Positions 1 to 12,806 of a stretch of 64,000 nt of DNA are shown here, one piece after another. The translations under genes and the position numbers were made by a program. The DNA lies in contig WTXD01000085.1 in NCBI GenBank assembly GCA_022496205.1, forward strand, positions 1-64,000. The letters are read 5' to 3'. The notes beneath the pieces were generated by a model that ran no database searches, had not been told where the DNA came from, and was given only the letters and a program-made list of their open reading frames with translations. Source of the DNA: Gloeopeniophorella convolvens. Its lineage: Eukaryota > Basidiomycota > Agaricomycetes > Russulales. Numbering within the stretch: position 1 is the stretch's first letter; each line of letters opens with the position of its first letter.

Positions 1-1509
1 CCACCAGCGCCCGCGCCGTGGCGTTGCCAGCTCACCATCAGCAACTCATCATAATTCCGCACCCCCCTTGCTATGCGTACCCCCCAAGTGTCATCGAAGG
101 GCTCTTGATCTCGGAAATGCTTCCAAGTCATGAACTCACAATCTCTTCCTATCCCGCGCCCTGATGTGTGCGTGCGTCTTCCTGCAGTACCTCATGATGG
201 GGCCTCTGTCGCTGATTATAACTTCACATTATCACCTTTCGTCCAATAGCTTAACCGCGAGCCAGCTCATCCTATCCTTGTCAATCTCCGCCTCATCCAA
301 GCCTCCGTCTATCTCATTGATACTTTCTCCTCTCGGCGGAGCTACGTTCTTCTTCGGCCTCGATGTGGCTTCACGTGGGCTCCGAATGAGTCTGGCACTG
401 TAACTGGGACCATAGTCTCCGCATGGAGTCCAGGGTCGACTCCCTGTACCGTCAGTGCCGCGAGCATCTTCGCTTCGGTACTGCTAACCTTGGATGCACC
501 CTTTGACTCGTGTTGGGGTCTACTATGCACTGCTGCAGAACTATCTCCTCAGCTCCGATCATCGGATTGGCGTCGTCAGTCCTCATCTTCTCCGTTGATC
601 TCGCATATCGGTGCTTCAGCAGGTCGCTATTCGTGGACACGACTAATTATCTCTTGACCGTATGTCTATATCTTTCGGTCGACTGTGCTCCCTGACTGAT
701 CCCAGCAGAACCCGCACCGACACCTATCTGGAGGTTCCGCTTGAGCAAGTAAGTTGGATTGTCTGGGTAAATTCTGTAGTCTAATGGTTGGCCAGGGACA
801 AGATCAACTCGTTGGATAGGGATGGGTGTCATACTCAAGGCCGCCAACATCGAGGAGTTCAATGGCGGGAGGATGATGGCGTGCTAATGAGGTAGCATCC
901 CGACTGTACTAATAACGTGAGCAAGCCGGCAGTCGCCTCTGCATACCCTGCTGCAGCGACATTAATGATTCTCCACCTCATACTTGACCACATGGGCCCC
1001 TCAAATCGCAAGGTGGAGATGTGACAACATTGGGACGGTCAGCGATATCTTCACCTCGAATGACAGCAGTGAAATTCGGTGTCTTGGGCCCGGATATCTT
1101 GTGCTGCACAGCAGAGTTTCGGCATGAGACGTATCTCATCAGTTCCGTGCGGAGATACAGTAGAGCTAACTGTGAGAGCCTGAATCAGCCATGATATCTG
1201 GCGCCAGGAATGAGAGATTCGTCTTATGATGGGACGCAACTCTACAAAAACCTCCCCCTCTTATAGCAGGAAATAAGATCTTAATAAGTTATTATTGGGA
1301 ACTGAGCTTATTTTGTCCTTATCCATCTAAATTGCCACACTAGTCATAAGACCTACATCTTATTAGCATCTTTAAAAGAACTCTCAAAGATAAGGCACAT
1401 AATAAGACATGAATAAGCTAGTCAAAAGGTGATCACACTATGATATAAAAGCAATGAGAAAGGAGCTGATATTCCAATATACACTACTAACATTCTACAC
1501 TAAAATAAC
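1..1509. other. no confident gene; AT-rich towards the right end
   Basis: I see no convincing gene here. A minus-strand reading frame at 647-862 has a protein-like stretch (YRIYPDNPTYLLKRNLQIG) and may continue into 452-640 or 342-530, but I could not join these pieces with good splice sites or recognise a family. From about 1260 the sequence becomes AT-rich (many TAAT, ATAAG and TTATT words) and stays so up to the telomere-like tract. This could be a gene remnant next to a decayed repeat. Confidence 0.3.
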
Positions 1510-1514
1510 TAATA

Positions 1515-1558
1515 CTAACCCTAACCCTAACCCACCCTAAAGACCTAACCCTAACCCT
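1515..1558 (+). repeat. interstitial telomere-like CCCTAA tract
   Basis: The tract reads as three tandem CTAACC units, a short interruption (ACCCTAAAGA) and two more CCTAAC units. This is the C-rich strand of the TTAGGG telomere repeat found in most filamentous fungi. It is directly preceded by AT-rich DNA and followed by unique sequence, so it is interstitial and not a chromosome end. Possible origins are break repair, an old telomere fusion, or the end of a mobile element. Confidence 0.85.
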
Positions 1559-1859
1559 CAATCACAAGTCATCCAGCCAGGAACCAAGGAGTCTGCTACT
1601 CAATGGAGTCAACAATGGTGCATGAAAGAGTGAGAAGACATACCTTATATCAGCCAGAGGACTAAGAGCTAAGAGAGAGGGAGGGAGGCGAGGCAGCAGC
1701 AAGCCAGCAAAGTGTTGTACTAATAGCAAAGTCAGCAAAACCGTGCAGGACATGCTGAGCACTCACTCCTGTGCCCAGTTCCATCCTATACAAACCTTGG
1801 CTTGCAGGTACTGCAGGAGGGAGAGGGAAGAGGAAACGGGAGAGGGAAAACGGGGGAAG

Positions 1860-3010
1860 ATGGAGGGAGGAGAAGACAGTGAAGTGACGAGGCAGCGCGC
1901 GCTGCAAAGGTTGCACGACACCGGGTTCGGCCGGGTAGTTCACACGCACGTCCCACATTGTCACGCACCTAAGTCGATTCGACTTGGTCATTTCTGGGCC
2001 CGAGTTGACCTCGGCGAGTTCACCGCCGTCCTCACCGACAAGCTCGCCGCCTCCCTCCTTCAACCTTCCCGTCCGCTCTCCGACCTGGTCCCCGAGCTGT
2101 TGAACACGGCTCGTGTTCCCATGTAAGTGCTTCTTCTGTTGAACTCGCTGACTCCTACCACATTGCAGGCCTCCGGCGTCGCTCCCCATCCTCATCACCG
2201 TCACTCCCGCTGCTGCCCGCCGCCATCACTGCCTTTCCCCGCGCCCTCTATCTGCCGTCGCCGGATCATTGCCACGAGACTTCGGTGCAATGTAAGGTGC
2301 GTAGCTACTTGATACACAACACGCAGCTCGCTCACTGCGCTCCTCCCTCGCCCTCGCCCTCGCATCACCCACCCCTCCCCCCCACGTCTCCCTGCACTCT
2401 CCTGACATCCCCAGCCCTTGACCTCTCCCACGATTTTCCGCAGAACAACGTGCGCGCCCCACACCCCCCATCTGCGCTCAAATGCCCCTTCGCGTGCTTC
2501 GACACGCGCATTGTGCTCATGTGGTGCGCTCACGCCCCTCCCCATGCCACCACGACCAGCACGACCAGACCCACCACTGCACAGCCCAGCCAACTATGCG
2601 CTGCACGCGCTCCCGCCCACGCTCCTCTCCTACGCGCTCGGCACCACCACGTTGCGCCGCGCCGCGCACAAGGTGTGCCCCGCGCCCGCGCTCGCCGCGC
2701 TCATGTGCGCTGCGTTCGTTGACGCGCACTGGGTCCCCGTTGTCGTCGTCAGCGCGCGCCGCGCCCACGTGGGCACACCTTGGAGCTTTGCGGGTGCCAC
2801 CGTGGTGCGCGTGCCCGAGCTGTGCGGGCACGATGTGCACTTCTGGGCGCGCGAGCACGGTGCGGGCGCCGCGGTACGGCGGGTATGCGCATGGCGGCAG
2901 AGACGGCAGCGCTCGGGGTGTTACCGGGCGTGGACAGCGCGTTGCCCCGGCTTGCGCGTGGTGCGGCAGACGCGCTTAAGGGTGGGTTCCGCACGCCTGA
3001 GGGTGCATAG
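1860..3010 (+). CDS. uncertain GC-rich hypothetical gene, possibly frameshifted
   Basis: The open frame from ATG 1860 runs to a consensus donor (CCCAT|gtaagt, about 2125). It can be spliced at ttgcag (about 2168) and again between gtaagg (about 2290) and ccgcag (about 2443), keeping frame throughout. The predicted protein is rich in Ala, Arg and Pro, with plausible globular segments such as ALPPTLLSYALGTTTLRRAA and DAHWVPVVVVSARRAHVGTP. Near 2880 the best continuation (MRMAAETAALGVLPGV) lies one base out of frame and ends at 3010, so either an intron was missed or a frameshift is present. I recognise no family. At this GC content long open frames arise easily, so the gene may be spurious. Confidence 0.3.
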
Positions 3011-4778
3011 TCATGTGCGCTGTGTAGAGCATGTAGGTGTGTGTATGCATTGTATAGTATCATTGTCATAAGCTATGGTGTGGGTATATTGTCAGTGGGG
3101 TGGCATGGTGTCCTCAGACTTGTTATGGTAAAATAGCATGGTTGAGCAAGCTTTAATGACTCAAGTGATACAAGACATTGGTAAGGAAGGCATAAGCAGG
3201 GCAGAAGACCCAGGTAAGCTAGGGGCTGTAAGATGGCTGCAAGCAGGCCTAAATTTAGCTCTAAGAGTGGAAAATCTTAAGATAAGGAAGATAAGACCAG
3301 TAAGCATGGTAAGCAAGGAGTAAGATGGGGAGGTTTTTGTAGAGAAGGGCGCCTAGCCAAACCTTGCCACCCCGACTGGAGATTGGTGATTTGGCCAGAA
3401 GCTGAGTAATGGGCGCCCACACGGGCTGACGAGCCCGGGACGTGTTGCATAGGTTTGCTCTGGGATTTTGGGATGGGGTTTGGTGATGATTCGTGCCTTG
3501 GTAATATCAGCTTCGTTGCAGTGCTAAACTTCATGCCGGATTGAACTTAAACACGAATATCATGATTAGTGGCCAAAAACGATTAGGGCCACACAAACAG
3601 AATCCCAGTCTGGTTGCGATACTCAACTTGACGAGAGCGTAGTCAGCCAGAGCCCAAGGTGTGTCAGCACCGCAACGAGAGGAGAGGTTGCCTGCATACA
3701 TCGCGCGGAGATCGAGGGTGCAGAAAACCGACAGTAGGCTTTTAGGTGTAATCGGTTCATCATTGGAGACGCACTTTCCTGCAAGAGACAATGGCATGCT
3801 CAGTCACTCTCGAGCTCAGGCCAATAGGTCAGGGGCCAGAAAACTGCTGCTAGACAAGGACACTTGTTGAACGCAGCCAAGGTCAACCTTGCGGCGTTGC
3901 CATGACAGTACGGCGGTTGCCCTGGCCCCATGTTCTTCCACTGCTGTTTCCGGCAAGCCCCGCAATGCCAACCGGGACTTACCGGGACCCCCGACTGAGC
4001 TCCGCTCCGCTGGCAGACTCAGCTCACACTGCCGCTACTAAGTAATGGCAATCTATTCTTGTAATTCACGACCACCGCCGCCACAAGTATTGCAGGTATG
4101 GTGCTACGAGAACTGATATACAACACATGTTCAGAAATCGCACCACTTCCCTGAACAACGCAGGCGAGTATTGCCTGATCGTTTTCATTGACATGCCGCC
4201 GGACAGCAATGTTGTCGGATGTGCCTCGGGCGGTCCAGAACCCGGTCCAGTCAAGTCTGCATGGCCTCAGAACCTCGCGCTGGCATTTCACCCCGAGGCA
4301 TTGCATGATCGACAAATGTGTTCGATTCTTTGACGCGTCACCTCTGGTCGCAGGGGAAAGGAAGAGTCCCATGGTCGAACAAGTTGTAGGGGAACCGAGG
4401 AACGGAGCCCTGTGGTGCATGACCAATGCATGACAACACACTAGTTTCCAACCGAAACTCTTACCTGCTTCCCCCTTGTTCAAACGCAGGTTCCGCTGCC
4501 CAAAGCTCGGGGCAGAAACGCCGTGCCTTGGCATCGATGAGTCACTGGCCAACCTTCTCGCTCGCAGGCATTATGGATCACGTGGGTTCCCTCGCGGCAT
4601 CCGGGCGGCAAAGGTACGGGATCCTGCAAGCCGGGCACGGGCAACTCTCGTTCCGTGCGCGTTTAATAACGGGCTTCTGCGCGCGACAACTTTTAACCCT
4701 CCCCAGACCTCGTCCGCAGGATCGCGTGTCCAGGCGCCAAGCAGTGCAGCTAGATCCTTTCTAGGCCCCAAGAGAGGG
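3011..4778. other. intergenic; no supported gene
   Basis: Purine- and AT-rich DNA at 3120-3320 is followed by ordinary sequence. A minus-strand open frame of 177 codons (4019-4552) has no recognisable domain or clear exon structure, and I do not call it. The right end should carry the promoter of the oxidoreductase gene. Confidence 0.4.
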
Positions 4779-4785
4779 TATATCA
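4777..4785 (+). promoter_or_regulatory. TATA-like box upstream of the GMC oxidoreductase
   Basis: GGTATATC lies about 110 bases before the ATG at 4895 and is the only TATA-like element in the proximal upstream region. The spacing fits a fungal core promoter with a short leader. The assignment rests on position and motif only. Confidence 0.4.
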
Positions 4786-4822
4786 GGCGTTGAGTCTAGG
4801 GTTCGGCCCTGCATCATCGTAA

Positions 4823-7359
<2,537 letters not shown>

Positions 7360-7623
7360 CACGGACTTAGCGCTCAGAGAGCGGTTCCACCTGTTTGTTA
7401 CAGTACGTTACTATACCATCGGACTTGCACGATACAGCACTACATACCCTTCGGACTTGAAGCTTCGGACTCACAGTAGTACACTCTATTGACTGTAGTA
7501 TATCCGGATGTGCTAGGGCATACCCCACACTGTTCTTAATTGAATCCTACACAGTTGTTTCACTAACGCTTCTTGCTCAATCACGCCTACCACCAGGAAG
7601 GTGGAGACTCTCACTGTCGATCA

Positions 7624-8641
7624 TCAACCTCGATTGTCTGGGTATCCTATCCACATCCCCCAGCGTGGTCCGAGCAGGCCCTCACCCACACTCCACATGT
7701 GCCATCCGTCCGCCAGCCACCCCGCCAAAAACTCGCGCAGGACGTCCTCAGCGCGCAGCTCCGCGACGACGAGCGCAGGCGCACCGAGCGCGCGCAGCGT
7801 TTCGAGCAGCGGCCGCACGAGTGTGGGGTGGTAGATGCAGTCCACTACGAGTACGAGGTCTGGCGGCCCTGTGGACACGTCGAGCTGCCGCGCGGCGGGG
7901 AGCGTCCAGTCGAGCGCGGCGGCAGCTGTGCCTGGCACTGCGACGAGGTTCTTTCGCAGGAGCGGGACGAGCGCGGGGATGTCAGTCGCGGTGTACCTGC
8001 GCACAAGAGGTGCCAGAGCGCGCGCGAGGAGGCCCGTGCCGGCTCTGCGCGGAAGTTAGACAGTGAAGCACGCAAGTGCAGAACGGGGTGCGCACCCGAG
8101 CTCAAGAACATGTGCCGCGCTGAGCCCCACGTAGTCGAAGAGCGTGTACTCCGGCGGGAAACGGTGCTGCTGCAGCACCAGCGTCAAGAACTCAATGCTG
8201 TTTGGGGGAGGAGGCCTCGTATGAGCCTAGGTCGCGACTACGAGCTAGCAAACGCACCTGCACGCACCTCGCTTTCCACAGCACGCTGCCCGTGTCACCG
8301 CGCCGGCTGTGCAGCGCCGTGCGGTCCTGGAACAACTCGTACTCGAGCACGACCGGCTCGTCTGCGCCCGCTGCGCGCCTTGCTTTGCCCCGGCGCCGCG
8401 GCTGGTCGCGCGGGCGAGCAGGCGGCGTCAGCTCGATGCAGACCGATATCGTGTCCTCGTGCGAGTTCTCGAAGCCGAGGCCGTGGAAGTGTCCCGCATC
8501 GCTGCTGTCGGCCGGCTTGAGCGCCGCGAGGCTCGTGTAAAGCAGGAAGATCTCCTCGTCGGCGTCGGTGACACGCACCGCGGATGCCGGGAGGTTGAGC
8601 GGCCCCAGCGCGTTTTTCAATAGCTCCGGATGCTCTTCCAT
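7624..8641 (-). CDS. METTL21-type protein-lysine methyltransferase (Methyltransf_16 family)
   Basis: Three exons (8268-8641, 8096-8197, 7624-8044) give 298 residues. The family hallmarks appear only after splicing: QDRTALHSRRGDTGSVLWKA before the core, the S-adenosylmethionine-binding motif VLELGAGTGLLA spanning the second intron, the acidic motif TATDIPAL, and the motif VDCIYHPTLVRPLL that replaces the usual post-II region. Relatives (METTL21, yeast Efm enzymes) methylate lysines of elongation factor 1A or chaperones. Which target applies here is not resolvable. It lies tail to tail with the oxidoreductase (264 bp between) and on the same strand as the next gene, so it should have its own promoter in 8642-8906. 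Confidence 0.85.
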
Positions 8642-8906
8642 AGGTCACCCGATTGTTATTGGTGAGGAGGTGGTCTGCGATGACATGTGTGCTGAAGTGA
8701 GCGTGCTTAGCGGCGCGCACAGTTTGCAACACGCCGCCAGCGCACACCGCCGGCACCGGGCCGAAGGACCAGATATACGCTTACTAATCTACATATACAG
8801 CGATATGAGGCTCACGACTGCCAGTGGCCGCTGCTCGGGCGAAGGATGAGCAGAGCGCATGCGCGTCCAGGCGGCACACCGATACCCACACGGACGGCGG
8901 ACAAAG

Positions 8907-9587
8907 CTACCCGTCCGAGATCTCCATCCCTTCGTCACGCAGCTCGTCGTCGCGGCCGCGACGCGCGTCCCCATTCCGCTGCGGCTCCTGGACTTCTGAA
9001 GTGGCGTCCTGCGGCCCATGCACGCCGTTCACCTTCGGATCCTCCTCTGTTTCGTGCCATAAGTAAAATGCTGAAGTACGTAGATACCGCGCACCTGGTT
9101 CGCCCCGTGAGCGCCTTACGAGCCCTTGCGCGTGCCTCCGTAAGCCAGCAGCGAACGCAGGGTCTGCGAGCGCGGGCACATCCGCGACGGCGCGCTCAAC
9201 GAGCGGGAACCTGTCCCCATAAGCCCGCGCAGAGGATCAAAGAAGGTGTACATACCGATCGAGCTCCTGCAGCAGCTCACGATGCAGCGTGTCGGCCGCC
9301 TTGAGGTGTAGCTTATCTTCAGCCTCGAGACGCGCACGGGCTATATCCTCCACCCGTTCCCAGAATGCATCCGTTCCGGGCTTCAATATATGAGGAAAAT
9401 TTAGAGTTTGTACCAGGAGAGGGTGTGCGCACGGCGTTTTGGAACTGTGAGAGCAACTCGCGGCGGAGGCGGTCGAATTCGCCTGACTTTTTGAATCTGA
9501 TTGCGATCATTTGTGTACAATTTATTAGTGGGAGAGCAACACCTACTCTTTCACAAGGTCATCAGGTGTCTTTATGGGGTCCGGCAT
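8907..9587 (-). CDS. SHG1: COMPASS histone methyltransferase subunit Shg1
   Basis: Exons 9547-9587, 9433-9496, 9256-9380 and 8907-9210 give 177 residues. An optional in-frame 48-nt intron (9047-9094, gtgcgc...aaacag) would give 161. The start is a 41-nt first exon (MPDPIKTPDDLVK) whose last codon is completed by the next exon, producing the Shg1/BOD1 hallmark FKKSGEFDRLRRELL. DAFWERVEDIARARLEAEDK and LHRELLQELDR follow as the helical part of the domain, and the C-terminal tail is acidic and low in complexity. Shg1 is a small, non-catalytic subunit of the Set1 complex that methylates histone H3 lysine 4 in the nucleus. The length suits the family. Confidence 0.82.
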
Positions 9588-9986
9588 GGTCCTTTGCACC
9601 CCTTGACAGATTGTGCATAGGCATTGATAGAGGCGCAGCGGAGATCGAGGTCAAACGAAGCAGGCCATTTATCCGGCCCGGCTGCCGGACTCTTGCCCGT
9701 TCGGAGAACAGGTGCGCGTCGAAGCGCGTCACTGACACATCTCACGGGTTTTCGAGCTAGCAGACATACAGCTAGCAGCGTCACGAACGACGCACAGAAG
9801 CCATCTATATCGACCGCTCGCTACTAGCTAGGCACAGAGTAGAGAAGATGGTAGGGAATGGAGGATCAGGAGATATAAGACCAACAATGTATCATGACAG
9901 TCCACTGAGTCATATTAGCAAACGGGTGTAGGGTTAGAGCGCGGCAAGAGACACACCAAATAGACTATTTTCGTAAGGGCGCGAGC
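9588..9986. other. intergenic, promoter of SHG1 and 3' region of the phosphate carrier
   Basis: About 400 bases contain no supportable gene. The part next to 9587 must hold the SHG1 promoter, because SHG1 is transcribed leftward. The part next to 9986 is the trailer-side flank of the phosphate carrier's neighbour space. No TATA box or repeat stands out. Confidence 0.5.
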
Positions 9987-11150
9987 TTACTTGCCACCAG
10001 TCGTACCCATACCCATCGTGGCCTTGAAGGTATCGTAGATCCACCATTGGAAGCCTGTATCCGTATTTTTTAGTACCGAACAATAAACCAACGTGATGTG
10101 TACATACCGGTGAGAGTACCGATCATCACAACACGAGTGCCGAGACCCTTGGTCGCAAGAGTACCGAAACCAACCTCGCTGACGATCGCGCCGAGGCTCT
10201 TGCCCTTGTTCGCCGGCTTGCCAAGCTGGGAGACGAGCGAATCGGCAGGGTGCGAGACAATGGCGCAAACAACACCAGAGAGGTAACCGGAGGCGAAGGT
10301 GACACCGAGCTGCGTGCCCTTGCTGTAAGTGTCCTTGGGCTCAGTGAGGACGTGCGTGTAGAAGAGCTGGACAATCTTCTCGAAGCAGAAGAACTTGGCC
10401 ATCGTGTATGGGATCTGCTTGCGGAGTTAGCGAGTGCTCAGTAACTGCACGTGACGTAAGCGTACCTGGCGGGACCACAGAGGAACGATAGAGCCGAAGG
10501 GGAAGCGCGTCTCAACCTTGGTACGGGACATCTCTGCCCAGGCAGCACCGAAGGGGACAGGGAAGGTGCCGTGGGGGCTGGTCTGGATCTTGACCTTGGT
10601 CATTTCAAGAGGGCAGAGAGCCATATCGGCGAAAAACTCGGCGGAGGCAGAGCCAGCGAGCCAAATGGCACCCTTGTACTTCTCACTCGCCTCCTCACCA
10701 GCGAGGTTCATGTACATGTCCTTGAAGAACTCGTAGAGGCCATACTTGAACATGCCCTGGAGGGAGTATCCGATGAAGGTCGGGCCGAAGCCCTTCCACA
10801 CGCCCTTGGTACCCTCCTCTGCGACAATGGTCTTCAGAGAGCTGATGGAACCCTTGTACTTTTCAGGGTTGACCTAGCGCAGCGAAAATAATGAGGTTCG
10901 CTGAAGTACGGAGGGTTATGGCACCACCCACCTGCATGTTGCACTTGGCGACATCGAGCGGCGTGATGCCAGCGTGGGTGATACCACAGGCAAGGACACC
11001 ACCAAGCATACACTTAGCATAGTAAGACGCGTCGTGGGGGACGGGGCCGAGATACCTAGTGCGTACGTCGTCAGCGTGGCACTCCAGATACGAACCATGT
11101 GTGACAGCTCACCGGGCATCCCACTTGCCAGACGGGGAGAGGTGCGACAT
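9987..11150 (-). CDS. MIR1: mitochondrial phosphate carrier protein
   Basis: Exons 11113-11150, 10932-11055, 10466-10873, 10108-10414 and 9987-10054 give 314 residues, the usual length of this carrier. Three mitochondrial-carrier repeats are visible through their signature helices: [10 protein letters not shown] after [20 protein letters not shown] after FADMALC, and PADSLVSQL after VVCAIVSH. Their order and the third, Lys-free signature are typical of Mir1/PiC and distinguish it from nucleotide carriers. The protein brings inorganic phosphate with a proton into the mitochondrial matrix for ATP synthesis. The first exon encodes only [12 protein letters not shown] plus part of a codon. The gene is divergent from the anion transporter at 12807. 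Confidence 0.95.
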
Positions 11151-12806
11151 GTTCGTGAATTAACCGGGGGCGAGAGTAAGTCTACGAGGAGAGTATAAGT
11201 CTAGCTTGTCTGGATGACCTGTCCGAGAGCAAGCGGGAGGAGGGCGGCGAAGGAGCTGACAGTGGGTGGTGGTTGAGAGAGGTGACAGCGCACGCCCGGA
11301 GGTCGACCAAAAATTGTGCCGGCATTCGCGCTCCGAATTCCGCCGGCCCACCACCTCTCCGCCCGGACTTATGTGGGTGGCCTCCCACTGCAAACCTATC
11401 TCCCACCAACCCCCGCCGCCCTATCAGCTATCGCGGTCGTCTGCACGTCAGTATCACGCGCACCCCCTCTCGAAACAGGGTGTTTCTGAATGAACCAGAG
11501 CGTTGGGTCGTTTTCAATGCCTTTTGCTGCTTTGCTCGCTCGCGGTCCCGGCGCCGGACGCGCCGATGCACGTTTGATGCACCAGCTGCCCTCGTCCACC
11601 GGTGCAGCTCGCGGCAGTACGTCGCCCAATCAAAATTGATCAATCATTATTCAATCACCAGCATCGCCAGCCTGTGCGTGCGTTGAATGCACGGCGCATG
11701 GATCACTGCCACGACCGGTCAGTCTGATCTTCAACTTCCATGATACATAACCAGGGAATGAACGGTAATAACGGGCGTTGCTGAGGGGTCCCTGACAAAC
11801 GGGCGCGTTCTTGGCGACGTTGCTGCTGCGCGTAATGATAAGGCGACATGGAGACAACTGACTCGCTTATAGCCAATCAGGAAGCCCGACGTTGTCCCCG
11901 GACTCAAGGAACCTCAAGCTGCAAGGCCTCAAGACCTCACAACTGCGTCATCATTGCCACCGGCATTCGCGCTGCGACGGTGTTACGTCCCGAGTCTTAT
12001 CTTCACGCTGCCCGAAATCACCTGCTTGGCCAAGTTGCTCAGAGACAACACCGTCGCGGCTTGTCAGATTGCAGCCGACATGTCCGTTCTTACCGCTTGG
12101 CATGCAGCACAGCGCGTCAACCACCCGGCGAAGATACTGCGGCCAAGCTTAAAATTTGCCGAAGGCGACCTACTTCAACAATGATCTGATGACGATGATG
12201 CAGATGTTGAGGCGACTCGGAATGGTCGAACGTGTTCGGGGCGGACTTGAACTTCGGAAGTCCGATCGAGATCGCGCGGTACCAGCTCCCTGAATGTCAA
12301 CATGTCACGTTCCGGCCAATCAACTTGTTAGCCTGAGTCCAGCTTACAGTCGTGCTCAATGATCAGCTCCCTTGAAGCTGTGGTGAGTTCTTGCCAAGGC
12401 TTGGGCGCTGGCTTTGTGCAGAGCGTGTCTCAATCAGAAGCGCTGTGCTGTCGCATTCTTTGTGGATATCGCCACACGCAACGCGCCCCAAGCCTTGGCA
12501 ATCTAGAAGCTACACAATGCACTCGAAGCGAAGCTATGCGAATGCCACCCTTGGCATCGTAGTCGCCGCCACAATGGTTCCCTTACTAAAGGGCCCTGGG
12601 AGTCCGCCTCATGAATCTGGCGAGACCGTTCGCCGCGTCCTTCGTGCGCGGGCAGTTCCAAGCTTCCATTACCGACCCATCGACGGCCCGCTGGACGGCA
12701 CCGATCGACTCTCTTGTACACTCTTATACGCCGCTCGCCTACGCTCGTTCTATCCAACCACCTCTTCTCCTCGCTCCCCACGTTTTTTTTCTCTCTGTAG
12801 CACCAG
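11151..12806. promoter_or_regulatory. 1.65 kb divergent intergenic region
   Basis: This segment separates the leftward phosphate carrier from the rightward anion transporter and should hold both promoters. No gene is supported. It contains a 15-bp perfect inverted repeat (12391-12405 with 12487-12501, 81 bases apart). A pyrimidine-rich stretch ending in a T run (12763-12795) precedes the transporter ATG, as is common before fungal start codons. Confidence 0.4.

Noticed and set aside
4019..4552. 177-codon minus-strand frame
   Set aside because: No domain, no good start context, no conserved motif.
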